A stretch of DNA of 64,000 nt from Symbiodinium natans (GCA_905221605.1 CAJNDS010000913.1:640836-704835), one strand, 5' to 3'; numbered from the stretch's first letter, positions 11,131-20,470 are shown. Notes: a model not told the origin generated them from the letters alone. Numbers and translations: made by a program.

Positions 11131-12854
11131 TGTCATCCAAACCACATCCCAAGCGGCCTCGAGGTTTCTGGATCTCTTGTGCCCTCTGCCCTGGACGCGT
11201 AGCATCTATGAACCCTCCGGAAACCTAGTATACACGTGGGGCATTTCCCAAACTAGGGTCACTCCTTTTAATTGAGGCGAATCCCCTTAGAGCGACCCAA
11301 CTAGGGCACCCCTTTTTTCGGAAACCCCCACATTCTTTAGGTGGAGGGAGAATCCTCTCACAGTGGAAGGAGTGCACACGCAGAGTTGCGGAAATCATCA
11401 GCAAAGGGGGGGGGGGCCCACTCTCAAAATGGAGTCGTGTTGTCGATTTCGCTGCTCCAACATTCAATCCCATTAAGAGCAACTTCGCACCATCATGGCC
11501 CTGCTCCAACTGCCGCGTGCATAAGTCCTCTATACAGCAAGGCCGGGGGAGCTGTGGAAGAGGGCCGAGTGGATGCCACATCACCCCCCCACTTCCACCC
11601 CCCCCCCCCCCCCCCCCACCTCCTCCCCCGCACCCCCAACTGCCCCCCCCCCGCACGCGCAGAGCCACAAAGTAGACCTGTGCTCTGATGGGCTTCTGGA
11701 GATCGCCGCTCGGAAAATCCTCGCCCCCCCCCCCCTTTTTTTTTTTTTTTCATTTCCGTTTTTGGGAGGCCACAACACAGTTGCCTTAAAATCTCCGAGG
11801 ACTGCGTGGGGAGGCCTCTTGCATTTGGCCAAGCCCCCCCAGACAAAAGCCGAAAGGCCGCGTCGAGTGCCAAGGCAACGGCGCATTCACATTCGGGCCC
11901 CTCGGGGGCTCTTCGGGCAGGAATCAGAACTCGCGCAATTTCAAGGTTAAAACAAAAGCAACGAGTTGGGTAGTGAATCAATCGTCGGGAGTCGAGTCGT
12001 GCGCCCATCCCAGGTACGCCAATGCTGCACCAGAGGATGCCCAGAAGCCTGAAGGCTTCTTGGCCCCGCAATCCCTCAAAAGATAGCGTTGCAAGTACCG
12101 TTCTGCTTTCGAGCATGTGGATCTTCCGCCCTAAGTAATGCAAGAGCCCACGAAAATGGACCCTGAAGCCTAAGCCCCGAAAGCCCTGAAAACTTGTGCC
12201 CTCAAATGATCAGGTTTTTGCATCCGCCCTTTCACGCTGGAACTGTAGACCCCCAACATAAGCCCCAAGGCCCTGAGCTTTGAAGCTTTTACTGCAAAAG
12301 TATCGGACTTAAACCTTTCAGGCTTAAACGGGATAGGTAGGGCAGTGGGCTAAGGGCAGTTCCGGTTCACAGAGGGGCCATGCTTGCCACCAGAACACAC
12401 ATGTTCGCGTTGCTTTGTTGTCTTTGTTCTGGTGGCTTCGTGTATCTCACCTACTCCAGCCGACTGTTGTCGCACCTCAACCTCCCATCACTCGTCCTTC
12501 CTTGCATTGCCAGGCAAAATTCGAGTGTTTTGGCTGACCAGTCGCATCCTGGGCCGCAGGCCGTGGGACCACAGGGGTTGACATGGCGAAGCCCCCACAA
12601 AAAGCCCTAAATTCGGGTTCCTGAAATATGCCACGCTCTGCCGCGTGTCCCGAAGCTGAAGTCGAACAACCCGTCTAGAATAGAAGCCCTCATGGAAGCG
12701 GATGTAAAGCCGTAAACCCCTGGCGGCCCGGCTAGCTGAGAGATCGCCCTGTTGGTTCTGAACTTGTTGGTTTGTTTGTCTGCGAATACCGTGTGCAGGG
12801 CATCTTATGAGTTCAAAGCTCGCATCCTCCCCCTCTCCCAGCCCCTTGAGACCA
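11131..12854. other. no gene; homopolymer-rich stretch
   Basis: Contains long G or C runs (about 11406-11417, 11586-11618, 11646-11654, 11725-11736) and a T run (about 11737-11750). The frames that cover them owe their length to these runs. No domain was seen. Confidence 0.5.
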
Positions 12855-12984
12855 TAAATCCTATCGGCCCTATCAGGCTCTGCTGAATTTCAGCGACGTG
12901 GCTTGTGTTACCCTTGAAACTTGGCCTCTTTCATTTCGGAGGACACCGAGGCACCCATCGTAGTTCCCCCCCAAAAAATTTACG
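12855..12984 (+). repeat. left fragment of a satellite unit interrupted by the retrotransposon
   Basis: Reads AGGCTCTGCTGAATTTCAG, then GACGTGGCTTGTG, CTTGAAACTTGG, TTTCGGAGGACACCGAG and CATCGTAGTTCCC. This is the same order as in each array unit from 33078 onward. The unit's continuation (GCCGGTGATCATCAGGGTCAA) is found only beyond the retrotransposon, at 30474. Confidence 0.85.
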
Positions 12985-13074
12985 AATATGCATATATATA
13001 TATATATATGTATATGTATATATGTATATATATATATATATAGATGTCCATATACAGTATATATATATACACAC

Positions 13075-13105
<31 letters not shown>

Positions 13106-13112
13106 TGTATGT
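12985..13112. repeat. (TA)n / (GTAT)n compound microsatellite
   Basis: Long TA-rich tract ending in three ATGT units that abut the 5' LTR. It is the left half of the retrotransposon target site. Confidence 0.95.
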
Positions 13113-13208
13113 TGTAAGCAGGTCTAAGCACGCACGTTGCATGTGCAGAGCTGCCAGGACCAGTACTGTAGTCTTCTTTGCATGTGTAGGTTTGCAATTC
13201 GTTTCAAT

Positions 13209-13225
13209 GCCAATTTTGGCTCAAG
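13209..13225 (+). promoter_or_regulatory. dinoflagellate spliced-leader-like sequence in 5' LTR
   Basis: GCCAATTTTGGCTCAAG matches the 3' 16 nt of the 22-nt dinoflagellate spliced leader (GCCATTTTGGCTCAAG) with a single inserted A; the last 13 nt are exact. The 5' part of the leader is not conserved. Relict leaders at gene 5' ends are known in dinoflagellates from re-integration of trans-spliced cDNA. Finding one inside an LTR suggests a trans-spliced origin of the R/U5 region or a role in transcript maturation. Confidence 0.75.
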
Positions 13226-13280
13226 TACCGAGCTTGTGCCTTTGAGCACGGTAGAGTCGTACAGTAGCTCTTAGGTTGCT

Positions 13281-13301
13281 GTGCGGTCCGACCGGACGCA
13301 C
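13281..13301 (+). repeat. bulged-G hairpin, LTR version
   Basis: Arms GTGCG(G)TCCG and CGGACGCAC form nine pairs with one bulged G around a 2-nt loop (or GCG(G)TCC/GGACGC around GACC). The arms match those of the internal hairpin at 13484. The same hairpin is in the 3' LTR at 30244-30264. Confidence 0.6.
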
Positions 13302-13408
13302 TCAGGCGTAGCTGCACAAGTGCTTGAACTCGCGAAGTCGTAAAACAGCGTGACCGGGCTGTGATTGCATTGGCTTAGTGCAAGTCCAGTGCTGGTCGAC
13401 TTCACAAT

Positions 13409-13420
13409 TGGGGGCTGTTC
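13409..13420 (+). other. candidate primer-binding site
   Basis: TGGGGGCTGTTC begins 2 nt inside the 5' LTR, the usual position for a site pairing with a tRNA 3' end (TGG pairs with CCA). I cannot name the tRNA from the sequence alone. Confidence 0.35.
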
Positions 13421-13483
13421 TGGGAAACGTACAGCTCTTGTGCCTACGGCCCGAGTGGGCAAGCATTGCTTTGCTTGTCTGTC

Positions 13484-13504
13484 GCGGTCCGTGACCTGGA
13501 CGCG
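13484..13504 (+). repeat. bulged-G hairpin H1 (leader)
   Basis: Arms GCG(G)TCC and GGACGC, 7-nt loop GTGACCT. Variable stem pair T-A. It lies between the putative primer site and the gag start. Confidence 0.75.
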
Positions 13505-13512
13505 TGGACTGT

Positions 13513-13596
13513 GTGCCACGCTTGCGGCCTGTTAACCAAGGCGCGGCGCTTCGCGTGCCACGCCTGCGGCCTGCTAACCAAGGCGCGGCTTTTCGC
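13513..13596 (+). repeat. 42-bp tandem duplication in the leader
   Basis: Units 13513-13554 and 13555-13596 both begin GTGCCACGC and contain GCGGCCTG(T/C)TAACCAAGGCG. They end 15 nt before the gag ATG, so they could belong to a packaging or translation-control leader structure (inference). Confidence 0.9.
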
Positions 13597-13610
13597 CTTG
13601 TGTTGCGGGG

Positions 13611-16600
13611 ATGTCCGCAGAGGTAGCGGGTCAGGCTGAGGGCGTCACCCTCCTCGAAGCTATCGAGGGTGGAGACGTCCCCTATCCCGAGCGGATGAGC
13701 TACGTCGCTTGGCTTAAGTGGCGTAGGGAGACTGGCAGCCGTCCGTTGTCCAAGCGGGATGGGGTCAGCACTACGCCAGAGCAAGAGGCGGCTCTCTGGC
13801 GGAAAGTCATGAAGTTCCTCCATGACGCCGAAGACGAGGACGAGGATGAGGAGGAAGAAGAAGAGGACTCCGAGCTAGTCCCTGAGGCCTCGGGCGCTGG
13901 AGGCGACAGTCCGCCGCGGGTGGACGTCAGCGCCGCGGCTAGGGAGCTGGCCATGGTCCCTACCGGTGCTGCCTATGTCCCTGCTACGGCACCAGGGTCC
14001 CGCCCGGCGGGACCGTCCGGTCCGCCGTCGACAGCAGGTTCAGTGCCAGGCACCGCAGAGGGCTTGCAGGCGGAGCTGCGCGCGATTTTCCGTCCAGACC
14101 AAGAACCGGTCGCGGACTACTTGACGCGCGTTTCGCGGATTGTCCTCGCGCTGAAAGCGCATGGAGTCACGGTGAGCTCCCGTGACCTTGACGCCTTAAG
14201 CACCAAAGCCACCCTCCTTGCGGATGAGTTCTCCAAGATAGGCGGGGACTGGCATCCGACAAAGATGGTCCGTCGGCTGCGGACCAGATTCTCGGTCGCG
14301 GCTTTGCGCGGTGGCGAGGACCCCGAAGACGCAGAGGAGATTCAGCGTGAAATCCAATGCATCGGGGAGCTTATCCTCGCGCTAGGGGGGAAAGAAAGCT
14401 CGAGCCAAGAGAAGGTTTGGAGCTCCCCGTCCGATGTGCCAGTTGAAGCCGTGGGGCCGCGTTCCCCAGGGCTCCCACAGCCTGCGACTGCAAGTGGGTT
14501 TGGGGTAGGTTTGGACCGTGGAGGTTTTCACACTGCTGAGGTTGCAGGTGGTCCTTCCGCGGCCCGTGACCTGGGCGCGACGGACGGCGATTCCCCTTTG
14601 CGCGCAAAGCTCGCGGCGCTGGAGATGGAGATAGAAGCCCTGAAGCGAGGTTCAGACGGCGGAGGTTCGCAGACCGGGTCCCAAAACCCGGCGGGCGATT
14701 TCGCCGCCGCACTCGCCGCCCAAACTGAAGCGCTGAAAGAAGCGTTAGCGCAGAGGGGCGGGCAAAGCTCCATAACGACGGTCAAAACTGACCTCACGTG
14801 GCCGACGCTGACCGACGACAAGTCGGACGCGCGAGACGTTGTCCTGTTCTACGAGGAGTTCGAGGACGTCTGCGCGCTCGCCAACAACTGTCGCGGTATG
14901 AGTGCGCGCGAGAAGCTGCTAGCGCTACGCGGGCGCTGCCGCGGCTCGCGCATGAAGACGTACACGAACGCCTACCGCGCAGCGTGGAAGTCGGGAGAGG
15001 TTCTCTCCGACCCACAGGCGGTGTACGACCGCATCAAGAACAAGCACTTGATGTTCGGGGAATCGCGGGAGGAAAGAGAAGTCCGCGTGGATGGTGAGCA
15101 TGCCTCCCTCGCTAAGGGCAAGCTCACAGGCCACCAATTCGAGCCTTTGTTTGAGGCATCGATCGCGGACCTTGAGGCGGTGGGTCTTGGGAAGACCCCA
15201 CGAGAGTTGTATCTCTCGTACCTCCGCAAGATGCCCCCGTATCTCCAAAAGGAGATACGTAACGACAAGCGGTTGTGGCCCGGCGATCCCAAGGATGGCG
15301 GGCTGAGAGGGCCGCAGACTTGGGAGGAGAGCCACAAGGTCGTCTTGGAGTACGAACAGAGGGAAGCAGCTCACCGGGCTGTTTCCCATTCTGTGTACTC
15401 AGCGACCGGCTCTCCGAGCGCGGACCCGTCGGTCGCGCTAGCCGAGGCTCAGAAGGAGATTAAGAGCCTCAAGGCCGCCGCCAAGGCTGCTGCGAAAGGA
15501 GCAGCTGCCGCGGCCAAAGCTGGCGCGGATCAGACGTTTGCCGCTGCGTCGAAGGGAGCTGGCAAAGGAGCGGACAAGAAGATCTGCTTCCACTTTCGCG
15601 ACCACGGGAATTGCCCGAAAGGGGATGCCTGCCCGTACAGCCACGACAAGGAGCTTCGCAGAAAAGCTCTCGCGGCCAAGAAGGGTGACCAAACCTTTGC
15701 CACGGCGAAAGGTAAGGGCAAAGGGAAGGGAGGTGGCAAGGCAAAGGCCAACGCAAAGCCTAAGGCTGCGGCCAAAGGCGCGGCAAAGCCACCAGGTACA
15801 GTTTGCCCCTTTTTCTCCAAAAATGGGTCGTGCAAGAAAGGAGCCAGCTGCGACATGGTCCACAACCTGACGACCTCAGGAGGGACGCCGGCCTTGCCTG
15901 CCAACTGGGCCCCGCCCTCCGGTGCTTCCATGTCTAACCCCTTCGCCGCGTTCAGTGTCCAGATAGGCAGCTCAGGCGTCCAGGCAGGCGTCTCAGGAGC
16001 CGCAGGACGCGCCGCGGTGCAGCAGCACGCGCTTCCGTTGAGCAAGGGCGGGCGGGACAAGTTCGCCACCCTGGACGATCTGCCGAAGGACTGGTGGAAC
16101 CTGGCGGACAACGAGCCAGGAGGCTACCAGTACAGGACGGTAGTCCAGGTGCTCGACCGTAAGGTCGAGTGCATGCTCGACGGATGCGCCGGCGCAAACC
16201 ACGTGACAGAGGAACTCGTGGTGGGCATGATGAACCGGGCTGCAGAGCTGGGGATCGGCACCGAAGATCCCGGCTTCCCGGTCGTGAGACTCGAAAAGTG
16301 GGTCCACCCCGAATACGTGCATGGCATTGCTTCGGGAGCCCCCGTTCCTCTGAAGGGGGCAGCAGTCTTGCGCGTCACGCTGCTGGAAGGCAGGACGGCG
16401 GACGACTGTCGCCCCAACACTGAAATTTTCGTGCGATGCAAAATCGCAGCCAGGGGGACGTCCGATTGGCACGGACTGATCCTCGGCGGCAGAGCGTTGG
16501 ACTGCGCCGGAAGGATGGGCCTGGGTTTCAGGCCGGGTCCCGACTTTCACGTCCTCGACACGCTGGGAATCAGGATGCCCAGATGTGAGGATCACAGCAA

Positions 16601-19253
16601 GACCCGGAAGGACAGGGCCTATGCCTTCGAAGCGCGGTTGTCAAGCCTGGACGACGCGTCATGCACCGAGCCTGGGGGCGGAGGTCGTGAGCTTCTCCGC
16701 TATGACGGGGAAGAGCCGCTCGAGCTCTCGCCAGGTGATGGGGTGCTGGTGCCAGTCGTGCGGGAGACAGGAGTCTCCGCAGAGGGATCCCTGTCCGAAG
16801 TTGTGCTTCCGGTTGAGTGTGGGGTTGAGGCTGTGCCGGGTCTCTGGCCCACAGGAGAGGGTAAGGGGTTTGTTTTGCTTGCAGCCCAAGAGTGTGACCA
16901 CTCTCTCCAGCCGGGCGAGGTTGTTGCGGAAGTGCGTTCCGGCCTCGTCAGCACTGCGACTTGTGGTTGTGGCGCGATTGAGACGGTGTTCGAGTCGGAG
17001 CCGTCTCCGCAGGCATGTGCGGATTGTGGGGTCGCCGTTGCTACGGTTGACCATGACCCGTGCTTTGCTTGCGGGTCCGCGTCCAGGGCCGCGGCAAGAA
17101 GCTTCCAAGGATGTTCCTCGTGTGCGCGGTGGCGCCAGGATCGGTGTGCTATCGGTCCTTGCTGCGGTGACTGTTCTCGCTTCGGTGTGGGGCGGGAGCG
17201 CCCTGTTGAGGAGCCTGGAGTGCTTACTTGCTTGGACCACCTTCCAAGCGTCGACAGCTGGTGGGAGGCGCCAGGTGGTTACGCGTCTGTGTGGGGTAGG
17301 CGCCCTGCGCAGAAGGACCTTGGGACCCTGGCGGTCGAGAAGGCGCCTTACGAAACGTGCTTGCTTCAGCGCGCAGGTGAGGCGTGGCGTCTTTGGGACA
17401 CGAGGGATTTGCGTGTGGCGGAAAGCGTTGCGTGCAGCGATGAAGTTCCCGTCACCGAACGCCTCGCGGTCTTTAGGACGCGCAAGGGGCCACGCTGGGC
17501 TGGCTGGCGTGAGGGATCGGCCACGGCTGGAAGAGGCGCAAGCGACGCTGTGCGCCCAGCAGACGCGGTCGACACGGCGCGCTGCCCGAGCTATCATATC
17601 GTGGAGAGCTGGGATATCGACAAGATGATCGAAGAGCCTCCAACGGACTACTATTATGAGAAGCTCGCGGCAGATATGCGCGCCCGGCACCCTAAGGCGT
17701 GCCCGCACCTCCTCGACCACCTCGTTTCCTTAGAGGGTTTCCTAGACAAGTCAATCTTGTTTGGGTTCTCCTTTGGAATCAGCAAGGCCGAAGTTTGTGT
17801 CTCCAAAGGCAAGCTCCTAGGACACAACATTGGGCGGGACGGGAGTTCGCCTGACGAAGAGCGTTGTCAGGCGGTGATTGACTTTCCCCCGCTCTGGGAG
17901 AAGCTTCACATTCAGCAATTTTTGGGTTGCGCAAATTGGTTGCGCGGCTACCTGCCTGTTGAGTATGGGCACGCAGCCAAGATTTTAGGGCAGTGGCAGA
18001 AGCCAGGCGCCGTCTTTCCTGAAGGCGGGCTGGGCTCAGCCGCCACCGAGGGTTGCAAAGCCTTTAAAGCGATTAAGCGCATGATGCAGAACCGCATCAA
18101 TTTGGCTACCTTCGATGAGGCCTCTGCTGCGGATGGGTCGTGTCCCCTTGAGCAGATCGCGGATGCGTCGGGCATCGCGGTAGGGGGCAGCGTCGTGCAG
18201 ATGACGCGTGACTTGAGTCAGCTCAAGGTGCTTATGACGCACTCGAAGAGCTTGACCCCCGCGCAGCAGAACTGGCCGCCCTTGATACAGGAGGCGTTTG
18301 CCCAGCTCGAGGTAAAGCGGGCGACACGCCGCATGTTTGGCTCTATTCGGACTCTGTGTTGGACAGATCATGCCAACCTTACCCGAGCGCAAACGTCGGA
18401 CATCGGAATGGATCCGAAACTCGTCCGGTGGGTTGCGGAAATCCTTATGGATGGGTCCGAAATAAGGAGCCTTAGCGGTCGCTCAGCGACGCTGGGTGAC
18501 AGTTTTAGCCGCAATCCCAAAGATCGGGATGCGCTCCTTGCGGCGAGGACGAAAGATCTCGAGGGCTTTTCGGGCCAACTCAGAGGTTTCGACCTGGACC
18601 AGTACCTCGGAGAGGGTACTGAGGGTGACGGACCCGTGCCCTGGGCGGTCGGCAACGACGCCGTCCCAGAGCCTGCGGGCCGTGTCCAGGCCGCGGCTGT
18701 GCCGATGTGCGTCGTCGCAGCCCTTCCGGTGCGCGTCATGGTTGTCTTTGACTACGCGCGTTGGAAAGAGCAGGACGCAGAGCTGACTGAGATCAGGCGC
18801 GTCTTCCAAGCGAGCCTCCCTGGAGTTTCTGTGGCTGTCAGGGGTTGTTGGGGTCCGTTTGAGGATACCGACGGGCTTGCCTCGCATTTCGATTGCGGGG
18901 CCGGCAGGCTCGCAGGGACTAAGAAGATCAAGCGGATCAGGGTCGACTTGCTTACTTCGTGTGCCAAGGTTCTTAGGGAAGCTTCGGGGTTTCGTCCGCA
19001 GTTCCTCGTAGGACTTGGGCAAGGCGGGCTGGTCACAGCCGTCCTTAGGTGGCCTTTGGTTGTTGAGCTCACGCTCCAAGCGAGGAACCTGCAGCGCAAG
19101 GAAGCTAGGGCTGTAGGAGAGGCTTGGGCAGGCATCAAGGCTATCTGGGCGGTGCGGCCACGCCCTTGGCGCACGCAGCAAGGCCACTTGGAAGTGGCCG
19201 AGGCTTGTCCGGAACTCAAGAAGGATCTCCCCTGCGAGGTTTTGGGATCGTAG
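13611..19253 (+). CDS. Gag-protease-(RT thumb)-RNase H polyprotein, 1880 aa
   Basis: Starts at the first ATG after the leader duplication. Residues about 72-87 are acidic. Residues about 392-560 are helical and Gag/capsid-like. Two CCCH fingers follow, C-X8-C-X5-C-X3-H, at 659-678 and 732-751, set in K/G/A-rich linkers and likely RNA-binding. A retropepsin-like segment has LDGCAG at 856-861 where D-S/T-G is expected, with an ILGGR partner near 957. Residues about 1125-1197 are Cys-rich with several CxxC pairs. Residues about 1330-1450 match the Ty3/gypsy RT thumb/connection (SFGISKAEVCVSKGKLLGH, IQQFLGCANWLRGYLP), but no fingers/palm precede them. RNase H follows, with D1518, E1561, D1586 and D1630 in DASG, QEAF, WTDH and GDSFSRN contexts. 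Residues about 1705-1860 form an unrecognised alpha/beta region with VGLGQGG. The missing palm is encoded at 23335-23890. Confidence 0.9.
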   Translation: MSAEVAGQAEGVTLLEAIEGGDVPYPERMSYVAWLKWRRETGSRPLSKRDGVSTTPEQEAALWRKVMKFLHDAEDEDEDEEEEEEDSELVPEASGAGGDSPPRVDVSAAARELAMVPTGAAYVPATAPGSRPAGPSGPPSTAGSVPGTAEGLQAELRAIFRPDQEPVADYLTRVSRIVLALKAHGVTVSSRDLDALSTKATLLADEFSKIGGDWHPTKMVRRLRTRFSVAALRGGEDPEDAEEIQREIQCIGELILALGGKESSSQEKVWSSPSDVPVEAVGPRSPGLPQPATASGFGVGLDRGGFHTAEVAGGPSAARDLGATDGDSPLRAKLAALEMEIEALKRGSDGGGSQTGSQNPAGDFAAALAAQTEALKEALAQRGGQSSITTVKTDLTWPTLTDDKSDARDVVLFYEEFEDVCALANNCRGMSAREKLLALRGRCRGSRMKTYTNAYRAAWKSGEVLSDPQAVYDRIKNKHLMFGESREEREVRVDGEHASLAKGKLTGHQFEPLFEASIADLEAVGLGKTPRELYLSYLRKMPPYLQKEIRNDKRLWPGDPKDGGLRGPQTWEESHKVVLEYEQREAAHRAVSHSVYSATGSPSADPSVALAEAQKEIKSLKAAAKAAAKGAAAAAKAGADQTFAAASKGAGKGADKKICFHFRDHGNCPKGDACPYSHDKELRRKALAAKKGDQTFATAKGKGKGKGGGKAKANAKPKAAAKGAAKPPGTVCPFFSKNGSCKKGASCDMVHNLTTSGGTPALPANWAPPSGASMSNPFAAFSVQIGSSGVQAGVSGAAGRAAVQQHALPLSKGGRDKFATLDDLPKDWWNLADNEPGGYQYRTVVQVLDRKVECMLDGCAGANHVTEELVVGMMNRAAELGIGTEDPGFPVVRLEKWVHPEYVHGIASGAPVPLKGAAVLRVTLLEGRTADDCRPNTEIFVRCKIAARGTSDWHGLILGGRALDCAGRMGLGFRPGPDFHVLDTLGIRMPRCEDHSKTRKDRAYAFEARLSSLDDASCTEPGGGGRELLRYDGEEPLELSPGDGVLVPVVRETGVSAEGSLSEVVLPVECGVEAVPGLWPTGEGKGFVLLAAQECDHSLQPGEVVAEVRSGLVSTATCGCGAIETVFESEPSPQACADCGVAVATVDHDPCFACGSASRAAARSFQGCSSCARWRQDRCAIGPCCGDCSRFGVGRERPVEEPGVLTCLDHLPSVDSWWEAPGGYASVWGRRPAQKDLGTLAVEKAPYETCLLQRAGEAWRLWDTRDLRVAESVACSDEVPVTERLAVFRTRKGPRWAGWREGSATAGRGASDAVRPADAVDTARCPSYHIVESWDIDKMIEEPPTDYYYEKLAADMRARHPKACPHLLDHLVSLEGFLDKSILFGFSFGISKAEVCVSKGKLLGHNIGRDGSSPDEERCQAVIDFPPLWEKLHIQQFLGCANWLRGYLPVEYGHAAKILGQWQKPGAVFPEGGLGSAATEGCKAFKAIKRMMQNRINLATFDEASAADGSCPLEQIADASGIAVGGSVVQMTRDLSQLKVLMTHSKSLTPAQQNWPPLIQEAFAQLEVKRATRRMFGSIRTLCWTDHANLTRAQTSDIGMDPKLVRWVAEILMDGSEIRSLSGRSATLGDSFSRNPKDRDALLAARTKDLEGFSGQLRGFDLDQYLGEGTEGDGPVPWAVGNDAVPEPAGRVQAAAVPMCVVAALPVRVMVVFDYARWKEQDAELTEIRRVFQASLPGVSVAVRGCWGPFEDTDGLASHFDCGAGRLAGTKKIKRIRVDLLTSCAKVLREASGFRPQFLVGLGQGGLVTAVLRWPLVVELTLQARNLQRKEARAVGEAWAGIKAIWAVRPRPWRTQQGHLEVAEACPELKKDLPCEVLGS
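14559..14579 (+). repeat. bulged-G hairpin H2
   Basis: Arms GCG(G)CCC and GGGCGC, loop GTGACCT. Variable stem pair C-G. It lies in the linker before the Gag-like domain. Confidence 0.75.
17071..17093 (+). repeat. bulged-G hairpin H3
   Basis: Arms GCG(G)GTCC and GGGCCGC, loop GCGTCCA, one extra stem pair. It lies within the Cys-rich segment. Confidence 0.65.
18675..18695 (+). repeat. bulged-G hairpin H4
   Basis: Arms GCG(G)GCC and GGCCGC, loop GTGTCCA. It lies in the linker between RNase H and the alpha/beta region. Confidence 0.75.
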
Positions 19254-20470
19254 GGAAGCAGGCATTGGGGGCGGAAGTTCTGCGGTCCTTGAGGCTGGAC
19301 GCGGTTCGTTCCATCGATGATGCCAGCATTAGAGGAATGCTGGACGAACCGTCACGACCCCTCTGGGACCATGAGGGTCTGTGCATCTGCGGCAAGCGGA
19401 CCTACCTGTTTTCTCGCTGCCCCGCCTGCATCGAGAAAGAGGCAGTCGATACCTCGGTGGAGATAGCCGAGCGGGAGGAGCCCGAACCTCCGCTTGAGGG
19501 CGACCTTGAGGCCCATGAGGTGGGGCTAGAGGTCAACTCCGTCCTTGCAACTTTGGATAGGACAGGAGGATTAGTTAGGGTTAGGTCCTCAACTATCCAG
19601 CAATGGGCGGTAGGGTTCAGGACTACGCCCAAAGATGCTCCAGTTCCCACAGCATATGGCATGCTGAGTGGGAAGATATGGAAGAAGAGCCATTCCATGA
19701 AGCTCAGCCTCGGCTCCCAGCACAAAGATCTTTCCAAGTGGGGCGATGTGAAGCCCTACTGGACCACATGGGTGGTTAGAGAAGATGGAGCTGTGGTGGC
19801 GGGGCACAACTGCTCGCCCCTGAATGTGATTCAGGGCGACATCGTCGTGCATTGGTCGTCAGAGGTGAACTGGCACGGCCACAGACATGTCGTGAATGAG
19901 CAGTGTGAAGTGCTCTGGAGGTCTAAGGGCAAGGAGGTTGCCTTAGACCCCGCCTTCAGCAAGCTGATAGCCCTTGTGGGTAGGGTTACTCAGGTCATTG
20001 GCTGGCGGGCAACCGGAGAAGCTTCGGATCCCCGCAGTTCTACCCGGCAGGCGTCAAGGGTCCTTGCTCAATTCTCTTCGTCCAATGAGGGCGTAGAAGG
20101 GCATTGGACCGCGGGCGCTATCAGTCGCGGAAAGAATGCCAATGAGTGCAAGCTGAAGGGTAGAGTTTTGGCGTTTATGGGTGAGGAGCACAAGGGCCCT
20201 GCAGTGGTTCTAGAGCTCGTCAGCCATAGCCCCATCCTGTGCATTTGGGACCATTCCTCAACCAAGGTCAAGGTCGAGTTTGAGGGCGGTGTTCCGTCTT
20301 TGAGCCTGATCGCAGAGATCGTCGTGAGCAGCTTGCGGTCGAGGCAAGGGACGCGGCGAACATTTCGGAGTTCCGAGTCACGGGATCCCTTCGTACGGCG
20401 TGGTACGAGGGTCAGCGGCGCGATCCCTCATTGGCGGGCTCGATTCGCAAGCCAGAGCCGCCGATGGTGA
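19124..20470 (+). CDS. unrecognised ORF between RNase H and integrase, 448 aa
   Basis: Overlaps the end of the preceding ORF by 130 nt in the -1 frame; the real product probably continues the polyprotein after a frame change, so the ATG at 19124 is nominal. A possible zinc site, C87-X-C89-X9-C99-X2-C102, is followed by an acidic linker and about 250 residues with no family I recognise (SKWGDVKPYWTTWVVRED region). The last 60 or so residues, after about 20290, are Arg/Ser-rich and probably out of frame, because the integrase frame is already open and protein-like there. It may be a structural or chromatin-reading part of Pol; the function is unknown. Confidence 0.6.
   Translation: MGRHQGYLGGAATPLAHAARPLGSGRGLSGTQEGSPLRGFGIVGKQALGAEVLRSLRLDAVRSIDDASIRGMLDEPSRPLWDHEGLCICGKRTYLFSRCPACIEKEAVDTSVEIAEREEPEPPLEGDLEAHEVGLEVNSVLATLDRTGGLVRVRSSTIQQWAVGFRTTPKDAPVPTAYGMLSGKIWKKSHSMKLSLGSQHKDLSKWGDVKPYWTTWVVREDGAVVAGHNCSPLNVIQGDIVVHWSSEVNWHGHRHVVNEQCEVLWRSKGKEVALDPAFSKLIALVGRVTQVIGWRATGEASDPRSSTRQASRVLAQFSSSNEGVEGHWTAGAISRGKNANECKLKGRVLAFMGEEHKGPAVVLELVSHSPILCIWDHSSTKVKVEFEGGVPSLSLIAEIVVSSLRSRQGTRRTFRSSESRDPFVRRGTRVSGAIPHWRARFASQSRRW

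Larger units (their letters stand above)
13113..13406 (+). repeat. 5' LTR
   Basis: 294 bp, paired with 30076-30369 at a constant offset of 16963. It carries a spliced-leader-like sequence at 13209-13225 and a bulged-G hairpin at 13281-13301. No TATA box is evident. Confidence 0.97.

Noticed and set aside
11493-12143. Minus-strand frames of up to 216 codons with Gly-rich runs
   Set aside because: Length depends on poly-C and poly-G tracts, and frames on both strands share the same origin.
12380-12610. Possible small secreted protein (76 codons, hydrophobic start)
   Set aside because: A second overlapping frame is equally open, there is no family, no conserved flank and no repeat support. Too weak to list.
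13209-13250. A spliced-leader RNA gene
   Set aside because: Only the 3' part of the leader is present, with an inserted base. There is no full 22-nt exon and no recognisable downstream snRNA part, and the sequence lies within an LTR.
16585-17720. Long frames of about 350 codons on both strands overlapping the first retrotransposon ORF
   Set aside because: They lie inside the 1880-aa frame that carries CCCH, thumb and RNase H motifs. Their translations are Arg/Ser-rich without motifs, as expected of shadow frames in GC-rich DNA.
20284-20430. A separate gene between the unknown ORF and the integrase
   Set aside because: The sequence reads as the N-terminal continuation of the integrase (EGQRRDPSLAGSI), so it belongs to that product rather than to a separate gene.
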